From Laguncularia racemosa (taxonomy: Eukaryota; Streptophyta; Magnoliopsida; Myrtales; Combretaceae): DNA of 64,000 bases. The notes beneath the pieces were generated by a model that had not been told where the DNA came from, did no database searches, and saw only the letters and a list, made by a program, of their open reading frames with translations. Position 1 is the stretch's first letter. Each line of letters starts with the position of its first letter. Made by a program: the position numbers and the translations under genes. Positions 14,801 through 26,076 of the stretch are shown here, piece after piece. The stretch lies in NCBI GenBank assembly GCA_037954665.1, contig JBBMOL010000016.1, positions 7,068,001 to 7,132,000 of the forward strand, given 5' to 3'.

Positions 14801-17800
14801 TTATTCCGTTCATTCCACCATAGGGAGGACAAAGAGCAGTAACAAGGGAAAGTTTTCCCGCCTAGACTTTGATTTTCCAGTGAATCGTCCGGTGACTAGA
14901 GCTTGGGCAAAGGACTCTAACAAATTGGTATCAAAGCCAATCACCATGAGCGATTCACCCCACGATAATGATCCACTCCGTGCCATGATCATCGAGTCCG
15001 AACGGAGGACAAATTCTCAGATACAAGAGCTATCCCAGAAGTTTGATCAAAAACTAGAATTGCTCGTCCAACACCTCCAGAACAGTGCAGCGGCAAGGGA
15101 AGCGTCTAGCAATAGCAATTCGACACCCCGGCGACATACCCAGAACCAGGAAGGCGGAAACAGCCAACCCCCTCAAACCGTCAGAACCATGGTACCCAGA
15201 TATACAAAGCTAGATTTTCCGACCTACGACGGCTTGGAAGATCCCCTAATTTGGCTCCACCATTGCGAGAAATTTTTTGCAAACCAACAAACAGCAGACG
15301 TGGATAAGGTGGGACTGGCTTCCTTCCACCTCTTGGGCGAGGCACAGCTTTGGTTCCATCAATTGGAAGGGGAACGTCCTCAGATGGATTGGGAGGAGTT
15401 CAAGTATTTCTGCAAGCTACGTTTCGGACCACCAGCCTGCACAAACCCGCTGGGTGAGTTGGTGACTTTGCGACAAACGGGAACCGTCGACGAATATAAT
15501 AAGCAGTTCCAGGAGAAGTTAGCACGAGCAAGCCATGTAGTCCAGGTTTTGATCAAAATGTAGGGCTGTATACGGCCAGATTGGCAGATTGGATACGCCT
15601 TGAAGTGGAGCTCCAGGACCCGCCCGATCTGATGCACGCAATGAGCTAGGCACGCGCCTATGAAAGCCGCCAGAAGCTAATGCGCGAAATGAGTGTGCGA
15701 AAAGGGGTGGCCAGTTCCAATCGTCACTGGGGCGACAGCCAAGCAACAACAAACGGGTCTACGGTGTCCACACCAGAGAATCTCCAAAAGACCCAAGCGT
15801 CCACTTTTATCCGCCACCTGAACCGAGTAGAGATGGCAGAGCGACGAGCCAAGAGTCTTCGCTACAATTGTGACGAAACCTATACTGCTGGACACCGGTG
15901 TCAAAAGTTATTCCGGTTGGAGGTTGATGACAACGAAACGGATTGCGCATCAGAAAAGGAAGAGGGTGAGCCCGCGATCTCGCTTCACGCCATGACCGGC
16001 CAAAGGGGAACGAGTACAATGCGGATTCTGGCAGTGGTAGAGGGGGTACCCCTGTCCGGCTTGGTCGACTCCGGAAGCACCCATAATTTTATTAGCTGGA
16101 CAACCATCGAGCACCTGCGACTCGACTACATCGACGAGACTAGAGCCACAGTCGTCGTAGCCAACGAGGACAACATCAAATGTGTGGGTCTTTGCAAAGG
16201 CATCCATTTCACCATTGAAGGACATGAATTCCAGGTCGACTTCATGATCATTCCATTATCCAGGTTTGATTTGGTGTTAGGGACCCGATGGTTACAGACC
16301 TTGGGGCCTATTCTATGGGACTTCTCAGCACTCACGATGACTTTTCAAAACGATCACAAGGAGGTGCGGCTCCAAGGACGAGTCACCACTGTACAGCCCC
16401 ATCTTCATCTGGTCGAGAGCAACTCCCTGGACGTTACTGCACTCGAGAAACTCTTAATTGAGTTCGACAGTGTCTTCCAAGAACCTACTGGCCTGCCACC
16501 GCTCCGAAGTTGCAACCACCGCATTTGTTTGGAACCAAACACTGGCCCGGTGGTTGTCCGCCCGTATCGATATCCTCACCTGCAGAAAGATGAAATAGAA
16601 AGACAATGTGAACAGATGCTGCAGCAGGGAATCATCCGACCTAGTCATTTGCCATTCTCCTCCCTCGTCCTGCTGGTCAGAAAACAAGATGGCTCTTGGC
16701 GATTTTGTGTTGATTATCGTGAACTAAATAGCAAGACCATTAAGGACAAGTTCCCAATTCCGGTGGTGGATGAATTACTAGATGAGCTATACGGAGCACA
16801 ATTCTTCACTAAATTGGACCTCCAATCAGGCTACCACCAAGTCCGCATGTTTAACAACGATGTGGAGAAGACGGCTTTCCGAACACACCATGGGCATTTC
16901 GAATTCCTAGTAATGCCGTTCGGCTTATCAAACGCGCCTTCCACGTTCCAGGCCTTGATGAACGAGGTCTTCCGGGATCATCTCCGCAAATTTGTTCTCG
17001 TCTTCTTTGATGACATCTTAATATATAGTAAGGACTTGGACTTGCATCTCCGCCACCTCCGAACAGCACTCCACCTACTGCAATCCCACCAGCTATTCAT
17101 CAAGAAGTCCAAGTGTACTTTTGGGACCACGGCAGTGGCTTACTTGGGGCACAGAATATCCAAGGATGGGGTCACATTGGATCCCGCCAAGGTCCAAGCA
17201 ATTGTGGAATGGCCAAAACCGCAGAATGTCACAGCCCTTCGCGGATTCCTTAGATTAGCAGGATACTACTGGAAATTCATACGGGATTACGACCAAATCG
17301 CAAGCCCCCTCACTGCAATGTTGAAACACAATGCCTTTACTTGGACGGACGCAGCAGAGACAGCTTACTCACTACTACAGAAGGCGCTAGCCAACAGCCC
17401 CGTCTTGCAGCTACCCAATTTTACACAAGCATTTATAGTGGATTGTGATGCTTCCGGCAGCGGAATTGGGGCTGTCTTGCAACAAAGTCAACATCCCATC
17501 GCGTATTTCAGCAGACAACTAGCCGCGAGACACCACAAACTGGCAGCCTATGAGCGGGAGCTTATCGGGTTAGCCAAGGCAGTACAACATTGGCGTCCTT
17601 ATTTATGGGGCTGTAAATTCGTCATCAAGATAGACCATTATAGTCTCAAATTTTTGCTTGACCAGCGCATAACAACTTCCCCGCAACAGCACTGGATAAG
17701 TAAACTCCTGGGCTTCAATTTCGACGTCGAATATCAGTCAGGGCACTCCAATAAGGCAGCAGATGCTCTATGTCGTTGTCACCAAGACAAGTTGGAGTTG

Positions 17801-20800
17801 CACACCATTAGTCAACCTCGTCCGGATCTTTGGGAAGAGATAAAGGCTGCAGCAGCAAGTGACACCAACATCCAGCAATTTCAAGACAAGCTGCAACAAG
17901 GAGTGCTGCCAGGGCCTTGGACAAAGCAGGATGGAGTCCTCTGGTACAAGGGTCGGATTCACTTGACTAACACCTCACCCCTCATTTCCACAATCCTGTC
18001 CGGCATTCATGATAGCACACATTAAGGTGCACAGAAGACTTTACAGTGACTTCACCAAGATTTCCATTGGCAGGGAATGAAGGGTACGGTTACGGAATAT
18101 GTGACTCGCTGTCCCGTGTGTCAACAAAACAAGGTTGCCTACCTACGGCTCGCTGGACTGCTGCAACCATTGGAGCTGCCCACTCAAATCTGGGCTGACA
18201 TATCCATGGACTTCGTCGTTGGGTTGCCTAAATCGTGGGGCAAATCTGTGCTATTAGTGGTCGTCGATCGTTTTTCCAAATACAGCCATTTCATCGCCAT
18301 GGCACATCCTTATACAGCCAAACGGGTGGCCCAACTATTCATGGACCACATCGTTCGCCTCCATGGTTTTCCCGAATCTATCGTTTCAGACAGAGATGCC
18401 ACTTTCACCAGCAATTTTTGGAAGGAGTTATTCCGTCTTAGTGGCACCAAGTTGGCCTTTTCATCAGCATATCACCCACAATCCGATGGCCAGATGGAGG
18501 TGGTCAACAGGACAATTGAAATGTACCTCCGTTGCCTTGCAGGGAGCAACCCCAAGACCTGGGTGGACTAGCTACCATGGGCGGAATATTGCTACAACAC
18601 CTCCTACCACACAGCCCTCCTGGATACACCCTTTAAAGTAGTTTATGGACGCGAACCCCCACACCTCACAGCTTATATTCCAAGAGCAACCAAGGCTGAC
18701 GCAGTAGATGATGCCCTCGCAGTCCGTGACCAAATGCTAAGGGAAATCCGCGCACAGCTGCAAGCTGCACAACACCGCGTGAAGACTCACTACAACAAAA
18801 ATCATAGAGAAGTCGACTTTGACATCGGTAACTGGGTTTGGCTCCGCCTACACCCCCACCGACAGCTATCCTTGGCAAGATGACAACTCCACAAGCTCCA
18901 ACCCAAGTTTTATGGTCCCTTCCAGATCATCCAGCGGATTGGGTCAGTGGCCTACCGGTTGCGCTTGCCCAACAATGCCAAATTACATGATGTCTTTCAT
19001 GTCTCTTTTACTCAAACCACACCGAGGTGATCCCCCACTTCAGCCACCACTGCTGCCTTTGGTTTCCGACAACCGCATTCTGCCAATACCAACAGCAATT
19101 CTGCGCTCCCGCTTGAATAGGGGACAGTGGGAGCTACTTGTACAATGGGCTGGAACGGACCCGACAGATGCAACTTGGGAGCAATTGGATGAATTCCAGA
19201 AGGCCTATCCTACTTTCGAGCTTGAGGACAAGCTCGTTTTCCAGGAGGGGAGCAATGTTAAAGATGCATTCGTTGGGAAAACTTATACACGGAGGGACAA
19301 CCAAGGTGCAACCACAGTGCGGGGAGGAGCTCCACAAGTGCAGGACGTCACTACCATGCAAGGAGAAGACAGAGATTGATGAAGGGCTAATTTAGGCAGA
19401 TTCTATGTGGGATCAAGTCTATCTTAGGCATTTAAGTATTTATTTATAAATTAGGATTTAGGAGATTATTTCCTGCTATTGTATCTCTAGATTAGGGAAG
19501 TCTTTGTCCATTAGAATAAGAATCTATTATAGTATAGTTAAACTAGGAAAGAAAAGGGGTATGTATTGAGAATTGGGTAGAGGAATAAACAAGCAATATT
19601 TTTCTCCAATTTATTCGAGATTGGATTCTCTCTCTAGTCGAGGTCCCAGGTCTTCAAATCCTTGTAACGATCTGATTCTTATTCTATTCATTCCACCATA
19701 GGGAGGACAAAGAGCAGTAACAAGGGAAAGTTTTCCCACCTAGACTTTGATTTTCCAATGAATCGTCCGGTGACTAGAGCTTGGGCACAAATATAGATAC
19801 ATATGAACGAGTTGTACATCATCAAGGTGTACTACAATTTTTCATTGTAAGGAACATTTTAAGGCATTGTGCCCAACATCCATGGATTCTAGACACTACA
19901 ACCAAAATGGAATACACAATATGCATTATTATCAAACAAAACAGCTAAGAGTTATCCATTCTCTTCATGAAGACAGGAATTCCAGGAAAAAGTACTCCAG
20001 CAATTCAAGAAGTCTTGATTCTGAGATAGTTCAATGATGGGAGTCATTCCAAAAGCCTAAAGATGAAGATGCTTTAACATACTTGTTATTATTAATGATA
20101 TAGCTTAAACAATAACAAACCTAAAGATGGAGATACTTTGAAACACACATAACCTTTTTGGGTTATTTAGACACATAATTTTGCAATCAAGTATCATGTG
20201 CACAAGCAGCACAAAGAGCAACTGATAAATACACCCATACCAGTGTAGTTGTCACCACCATTGCTTCAGGTGGATCACATATAGGCCTCAATTGTATGCG
20301 TTAGTTCATGAGCAAGAGATGATTAAAGAGTGAAAACCCTAACTAATTTTGCTCATGGTGTTCTTGAAAATGAAAAGAAAAGGTATCTCCTGCATCACAT
20401 TGGACCATGTGTGAACATCTTATTTAAGGTTGAAACATCAGGCATAAAAATGAATTATCTAGATTTGTTCAGATCAAAATCTCCTGCAAATCAGATCTCT
20501 CCTCCATGATAGGATTACAATGCCAGCCTCCAAAAATTTTGATTTTTAACTACAACTTTCCTCAATTATTTCACTACAGCAAAACAAGATGAAACATATC
20601 CAAAGGCAAAGATTTGATAAAACAATAGCTTAAATTATGTGCCTAAAAGAATATTCACCACATACCTGAACAGCAATGAATGAATACATGGTGTGATTAA
20701 GCTTCCAATGCCCTAATTCATGGGCAATCACAGCTACAACCTCTTCAATGTTGCACTGCACAAAGTCAAATTGTCATTATATGATATAACAACCTTTTGC

Positions 20801-23800
20801 ATCAGATTCACTCAAAAGGGCAGAGGACAGGCTGCTAGCAAATCCAGCTCATATTTGAAAGAGACTTCGTGAGACAAGTAAGCAAACCCACTTTAAATTG
20901 AAAAATTAACAAGATATCTCTTTTAAGTATTTTCTCAAGTAAGCAAGCCCACTTTAAATTAAATAATTAACACAACATCTCTTTTAACTGTCTTCCCTTG
21001 TGAATATCCATGGGCACATATCATAGGATCAATTTTCAAATAAATATTCGGTCTCCTTATAGAGAGAACCCTATGATCTCTTAGAACTCTAAAGCACTGA
21101 AATTTTTTTAGAGAAAAATAGGCTTTTTGTCTTCATTCTTTCTCTGCATTTTAAAGTACAAAGGTGGCTGTTACAAACATTCCCCACTTTCCAATTTTCC
21201 TCACAACTATTCCTAAACTTACTCCAAGCACTGCACACATGATCTGTCCCTAATTAACCAAATCTGCACTGACACTAACCGTACAGTTCCTTACTAACCA
21301 ACGCCTTTAGCTACAATACGACAGCCTGCACTAGCACTTACACATGGCTACACAAAGCACATAATGACATAAATACATGAACAAAATGAAAACATAACAT
21401 AACAGCTAAGACTACTGCTCATAACAGCATGCATGTAAAAACTTATACACACACACACACACAGATGTCTTGCCTAATAATCCAAAGATAGTAATAATGC
21501 AGATGCAACTTAAAAGAAGGCAATAACTCGGAAAGGAGCACAAGTAGCCTCAGAGCAACTGAATGAAAGGAAAGCAAGCGAATACACATCCTTGAGAAAT
21601 CTACCAAAACAAGCCACACAATTATCTGGTCCACTAAAACAGGTAGCAAAAACACTACCAAAACAAGGTTACAAATAGTATTAAAGCATTTGTTTTCTAA
21701 GGTTACTAGTCTTAACCAACGGCACACACATACCCTCAAGAAAGGTATCACCAAACAAAAATGGACAAATGAGGCAGGAGATACCAAATATTCTCCACAA
21801 TAAAAAAGGCAATCTGGACAAATAAACCTATATCCAAGGTCAAACTCAATGTATAAACATATCCATACCTGCTGAATAAGAGTATCATATAGGACAATCC
21901 TCTTGTTTTTGAAAAATCCATACATGTAAGCCTGTAAAATTTAATTCACAGAGTCACCTCAAAATCCAAAGTTTGGTATTTAAAAATAATGTATGCCGTT
22001 TTAGGTCAACATAAACTATGTAGCAGGGCCAGGAATAGCTTTCAGGCTCAAGTCAAATTTAACAACAGTCAAAACAACCATTTGTATTATACAATCACTG
22101 CACGCATAACTTCCTCCTGTTGCATAAGGGACTATTGTCAATATACAGAACTTTGCCACAATTCCAAGTTTATTTATCTGTTTGGCTAAATAATATTCAA
22201 GTTGAGGCAAGGCGATGAGCACCTTATCACTTATTTACCAGCTACACTACACCATGCGCAATATGCCTACAAATATTCTTATTACAATTTGACCAAAAGT
22301 TATTTTGCAGATAATTGCAAAAACAGCAACAATGATGACATCGATCAAGCCTACATACACCAAAAAAGAAGCAATTCATCACATGCTTCCATAAATAGTA
22401 TGTGCTCATCAAATACATGAGGCCGCTTACAGAGCAGCCAATAGAGTACTGATAATTTATGGCAAAGCAAATCTTTAGTGAGTATTCCCTCAATACTGCT
22501 ATCTAACATAGAATAACTCTAAGGAAGCCTTTTAACTTTCTAATATGTCCCTGAAAGTGGATGTTATTGTATGACAAGCCATGGAGTCATTGGCTGTGAG
22601 AAGAGTGTTGACAGAATAATGTTATCCAAGTTGATTGTCTCGTAAGGATATCACAGCATCATAGGCATTGCTAAGAAAGGTTGGATGCTAAAAAAGGCCA
22701 CCATATCTGTTCAGTATCTCAGCAGCCAGTGCATTTTTATCCATACACAACTGGAAAGGGCATGAAAGACAGGCATATCTGTCTTATGCAGAACAAGATT
22801 TGATTGGCATATATAGCTGCGCTTCATTTATAAGGAGTTAAGAGTGCTGTTTTTACTCTTTTTTTATTTATTTATTCAGGAAGAACTGTTCTATTCTAAG
22901 TGAAAATAGGTACAAGGCATGAATTTCGTGTAAAGTAAGAACTCCTTATTTTAATTGGTAAAATGGGAATATCCTCACAGGTCACAATTCCATTGATATG
23001 CATTCAGAAATGCAAGACTTAGAAAGATGTGGCCTAATCCTAAATATACATAAGTTACAACTCACATTGCTATGGCTTGATCTGGTGGATCCATCAACAA
23101 CAAACAGCTTTCTGAGAGGAAACTTAAGTGAGGAAGCAAGATTCTCTATTCTCTCTCTGAGCTCTCCCTCTGGAAGCTGTCTTCAAGGGATAAGAATTGA
23201 GGAAGCAAACAAGGGAAAAATTAAAGGACCTCTAAATCATGGCAAAGGGTTTTACTCACAGGTGTGAAATTGTTAAACAGTGGAGCTATCAAAATTGGGT
23301 AGATAGTCATCATCACAAGGGAGAGAACAAACATAAATGCCCAGAGATAGATTGCCAAATAAGGTCCTCCTTTCTGCATCAATGTAGAAGAGACAATAGT
23401 GAAGCAACAGCACAAAATCATCCAAGACATAAATTAAATTGCACCCTCATAAAAATAATCTTGAAAATTAACTATTAACCATGAAAATTACAAGGCAGAT
23501 TAATAAACATTAAAGAAGAACAAACCTGTACTATTACAATAATCGCAGCCACGATGGGTGGACCAATTATGATAGAGAGAAAAATACTTTTAATCATATC
23601 CCAAAAGAAGAGCCATATTGTTTGCTGTAGAATCACAAAAGGTGAGTATACATTTCAGGTAGTCAATCAAAAGTGAAACAGGCATATCTTATAAGAAGTA
23701 AAAACATAATGCTTTCATTTAGCAAGTAGGTCAAACTACCAAAAAGACATCCCTAAGCATTAGGCAAAAATCTTGAGGATACAAACCTTGTTGAAACCAT

Positions 23801-26005
23801 GGCGGGCCTCAATCACAAAAGTTGAGTAGAGAGAAAATGGCAAATCAGTTATCTGCAAAAAGACAAAAACAAGGAACTTAGTATACCTGGACATGTGATA
23901 CCATGTGGAGGACCAACTTAATTTTTTTAACCCAAGGGGGCAACAAACCTATTCATACAGTTAGAAATCATAGTTGGCACTAAATTCCAGAAGCGTATTT
24001 TTTATGCCCAAGTATTATTCAAATACCTTTTTAAATACTTTGATTTTTCTTCTTATGCTACAAAAAATTTACCATTGGCATGCAATATCATCACATAATC
24101 ATAACAACTCTTATTATCCAGCAATCATAATCACAATCCACCAGCCTGCATCCTAGCATAACCACTGCTTTCCTGGACTTTCTCATGTATCACTCAATTT
24201 TGTTGACAATTTAGTATCTAAATTTTCCCTAAATTGCAACCCAAACGAAAGTACAAACACTTTATTGCAAAAAAACATAATTTTAGACACTAAACTGTCA
24301 AAAATTGAAAGTACAAATATCTATGGTGCATTTATCCCCTCAAAATACCTACTAGTTTAAATAATACTCTCAAATACACGTGTAACAAAAGATATTCTAA
24401 ACATTGCACTAGCATTGATATTTCTAGGAGAGCAAGTGGGTCAAAAGGCTCACAAACTATTAGGGCTTTATCACTATCACTTTGACCTAACTGCATCATT
24501 ATCAAGTTTGAGCCTCTAAACAATTGTTCAACAGACATGCAAACAAAATTGATCTCGTTGTTTAGCTTAAGTATGATGTAAATCAGGTTCAAACTGAATT
24601 CAAGCTCAATGCCCAGACAAACTATTCTCAAAAAAAGAAATAAACTCAAACAAGCTAAGCTTGAACTCATCAAGTATCACTTGGTCATTGAATCAAGCTT
24701 AAGCACAATGGATCAAGCAGCATCTCAAGAAGTCAGGCTCAATCATGCTTAAAGCACACTCAAGCTGTGAATTTCCAATAGAGTTAGGGCCCAGAATTCC
24801 AACGTCTGAATTGAGCTCGCTTACAGCTCTAGGTTGGTAGCTCATCTTCGTAACATTGTTAAAGAGCTTTTATTCAGAACCACAAACAGCTACTGTTGAT
24901 TCCATTTGGTTGATGAGTTATGTATGAAAGGAACCAGAGAGATTTGTAACTATACACTTAACACAGCCATACCTGTGACCATATCATAACACCAGCCAAA
25001 AAAGATAGGGTATGCAATATTTCATTCTGTGTATCAAGGCCTACAAGGACCAGAAAATCTCCAGATTTCTGCATTATAAAATGAAAATCAATCGTCAAAA
25101 CTGTTTTGTAGGAAAAGCCAGTCTCCAACAACGGATCCTCAAATTACCTTCCAAAACCACGGCAATACCCCAAAGAACAATATTGCAGAGTCCATCAATA
25201 TCGTGACAAACTCATGAATGAAATGGAAGTTGCTGCACCACAGAAAATTTCGATTTCTCAACATTAAGTGATCAGTAAACAGAACAGAAGGAAACCTAAT
25301 ATAAGCTCAATCTGCTCAGGAAAAAATAATATCTCCAAAACTTAGAATGACGTATATGGGCAGTTTATTATAAAATTGAGGACCAGATGACAAACCTTTT
25401 ATCGAGACTGTAAGCTCGGGACTTTTTGAATTTTTCTTCGCTGATCACTTCTTTTAGAGGTTTAGGGAGTGTCGGAAGTTTAAGAGCAGCATGTTGTCGA
25501 ATATCCAGATAAGTCTCGAAAAGATACATCAATATCATGAAACCTAAAATACAAATTTGACAAACAAAAAGGCCCAAAGTTACAACGAATTAAACTGCAG
25601 ACAAACGAACTTAACATTGGAATTAGATTATCATTCTCAAAGAAACCCAAACTCCCAACGCATTTTCGAATTGTTACTTCAGTGTCGGTCTATTTATCCA
25701 TGTATTGCCGAAAAAAAAATCGATTTTGAGTTCATATTCTAGGTCAAAATCCACTAAATGAGATAATCGATGAACACACGATGATTGAAACCCAGTGAAT
25801 CCACGAAATGAGAAGTTGAATACGACGAGAAAGATTAACGTATAAAGCAATCACACGATGAAATGGAACTGAAAATGCAAAACCTATAATGCATAATACG
25901 TATGCTTCTATTATCAATCTAAATAAAAAAATTGAAAACAACGCCCAAAGCTTAAATGCTAGAGAGAGACATACAGACAACAGCTTCCATGTAAGGGAAA
26001 GCCAT
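11803..26005 (-). CDS. STE24: CAAX prenyl protease 1 (STE24 zinc metalloprotease)
   Basis: Fourteen exons join in frame: 26005-25975, 25543-25396, 25232-25148, 25068-24973, 23852-23787, 23624-23526, 23373-23260, 23176-23066, 21931-21869, 20755-20666, 13100-12987, 12331-12260, 12175-12110 and 11919-11803. The product is 423 aa, against 424 in Arabidopsis. STE24 is a multi-pass endoplasmic reticulum protease that removes the last three residues of farnesylated or geranylgeranylated CAAX proteins. The zinc site is visible: HELGH at residues 283-287 in exon 10, and the third ligand Glu361 in the EFQAD motif spanning exons 12-13. Hydrophobic membrane segments occur along the chain, and the C-terminus is lysine-rich, as expected for ER retention. 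All splice sites are GT-AG and no stop interrupts the frame. Intron 10 is 7.6 kb because a retrotransposon lies in it, antisense to the gene; exon sequence on both sides is untouched. The locus should still be functional if that intron is spliced. Confidence 0.96.
13907..14377. repeat. Left copy of the 471-bp direct repeat flanking the retrotransposon
   Basis: This segment of STE24 intron 10 recurs in the same orientation at 19783-20253 on the far side of the retrotransposon. Aligned by eye, both copies are exactly 471 bp with no indel and seven substitutions, six of them transitions. The sequence is ordinary AT-rich intron without coding features. It is far too long for a normal integrase target-site duplication (about 5 bp). 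Confidence 0.95.
14385..14922 (+). repeat. 5' LTR of the STE24-intron retrotransposon
   Basis: The segment matches the right LTR from 14385 to 14909 and continues to a proper terminal sequence CTCTAACA at 14915-14922, complementary to the TGTTAAAG start seen in the right LTR. Full LTR length is inferred as about 545 bp. The first seven bases (TGTTAAA in the right LTR) are replaced here by TATTAGG at 14378-14384, so the outer tip is rearranged or carries a small filler. Confidence 0.9.
14926..14938 (+). other. Retrotransposon primer-binding site (initiator Met tRNA)
   Basis: TGGTATCAAAGCC starts three bases after the 5' LTR. It matches the complement of the 3' end of plant initiator tRNA-Met (TGGTATCAGAGCC) at 12 of 13 positions. 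This fixes the true inner end of the 5' LTR at 14922. Confidence 0.85.
14946..15649 (+). pseudogene. gag of the STE24-intron retrotransposon, broken
   Basis: The frame from the ATG at 14946 encodes a capsid-type gag that would package the element RNA. It includes the retrotransposon-gag pattern of aromatic and Trp residues between about 15190 and 15530 (for example LIWLHHCEKFF). The frame runs out at a TAG at 15561-15563 after an apparent frameshift near 15545, and the restored downstream frame meets another TAG at 15647-15649. An upstream in-frame ATG at 14880 lies inside the LTR and is unlikely to be the real start. Confidence 0.85.
15650..19254 (+). pseudogene. pol polyprotein of the STE24-intron retrotransposon, broken
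   Basis: An open stretch to 18022 covers a degenerate zinc knuckle near 15860-15900, protease (VDSG at about 16060), reverse transcriptase (about 16600-17110, FFDD active site) and RNase H (about 17430-17780). Integrase follows at about 18000-18750, and a chromodomain with the typical Trp-rich core (LLVQWAGTD, ATWEQL) lies near 19060-19250. In-frame stops lie at 18023-18025, 18047-18049, 18569-18571 and 18881-18883, and the chromodomain is in another frame, with a shift between about 19000 and 19030. In the zinc knuckle the codon at the expected first Cys is CGC (Arg, 15860-15862). The product cannot be made intact. Confidence 0.9.
19242..19255 (+). other. Polypurine tract of the STE24-intron retrotransposon
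   Basis: A purine-rich stretch (CAGGAGGGGAGCAA) lies directly before the TGTTAAAG start of the right LTR. This is the usual position of the plus-strand primer and supports placing the 3' LTR start at 19256. Confidence 0.75.
19256..19787 (+). repeat. 3' LTR of the STE24-intron retrotransposon, truncated at its outer end
   Basis: The LTR begins TGTTAAAG at 19256 and matches the left LTR up to 19787, where it ends inside the word GGGCA. The last 13 bases present in the left LTR (14910-14922) are missing. The next bases are the right copy of the host 471-bp repeat. GGGCA is shared by the LTR and the start of the host repeat, so the join lies within 5 bp of microhomology. Confidence 0.92.
19783..20253. 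repeat. Right copy of the 471-bp direct repeat flanking the retrotransposon
   Basis: This is the second copy of 13907-14377, ending at the same GTTGTC word and then running on into unduplicated STE24 intron sequence. It differs from the left copy at seven positions. Its first five bases overlap the truncated end of the 3' LTR. Confidence 0.95.
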
Positions 26006-26076
26006 GGTGATGAAAGGAGAGAGAAAGGGTTTTTGGAATCGTGAAGTAAAATCCTGCTGCTATGACTTGTAAGGAA

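Larger units (their letters stand above)
14378..19787 (+). mobile_element. Defective Ty3/gypsy LTR retrotransposon, chromovirus type
   Basis: The element lies antisense to STE24 inside intron 10. In order it shows a left LTR, a primer-binding site, gag, protease (VDSG motif), reverse transcriptase (FFDD at 17003-17014), RNase H (DCDAS), integrase, a C-terminal chromodomain, a purine tract and a right LTR. Integrase placed after RNase H defines Ty3/gypsy, and the chromodomain defines a chromovirus; a Reina-like lineage is my guess. It cannot be autonomous: the reading frame carries several stops and frameshifts. The two LTRs differ at 18 of 525 aligned positions by eye, about 3.4%. The outer LTR tips are abnormal and the flanks are 471-bp repeats, so it probably did not arrive by ordinary integration. 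Confidence 0.95.

Noticed and set aside
14880..14945. Gag start at the upstream in-frame ATG
   Set aside because: This ATG lies inside the 5' LTR and upstream of the primer-binding site; the ATG at 14946 is the credible start.
21443..21925. 160-codon minus-strand frame as a separate gene
   Set aside because: Its first 20 codons are STE24 exon 9; the rest is read-through into intron.
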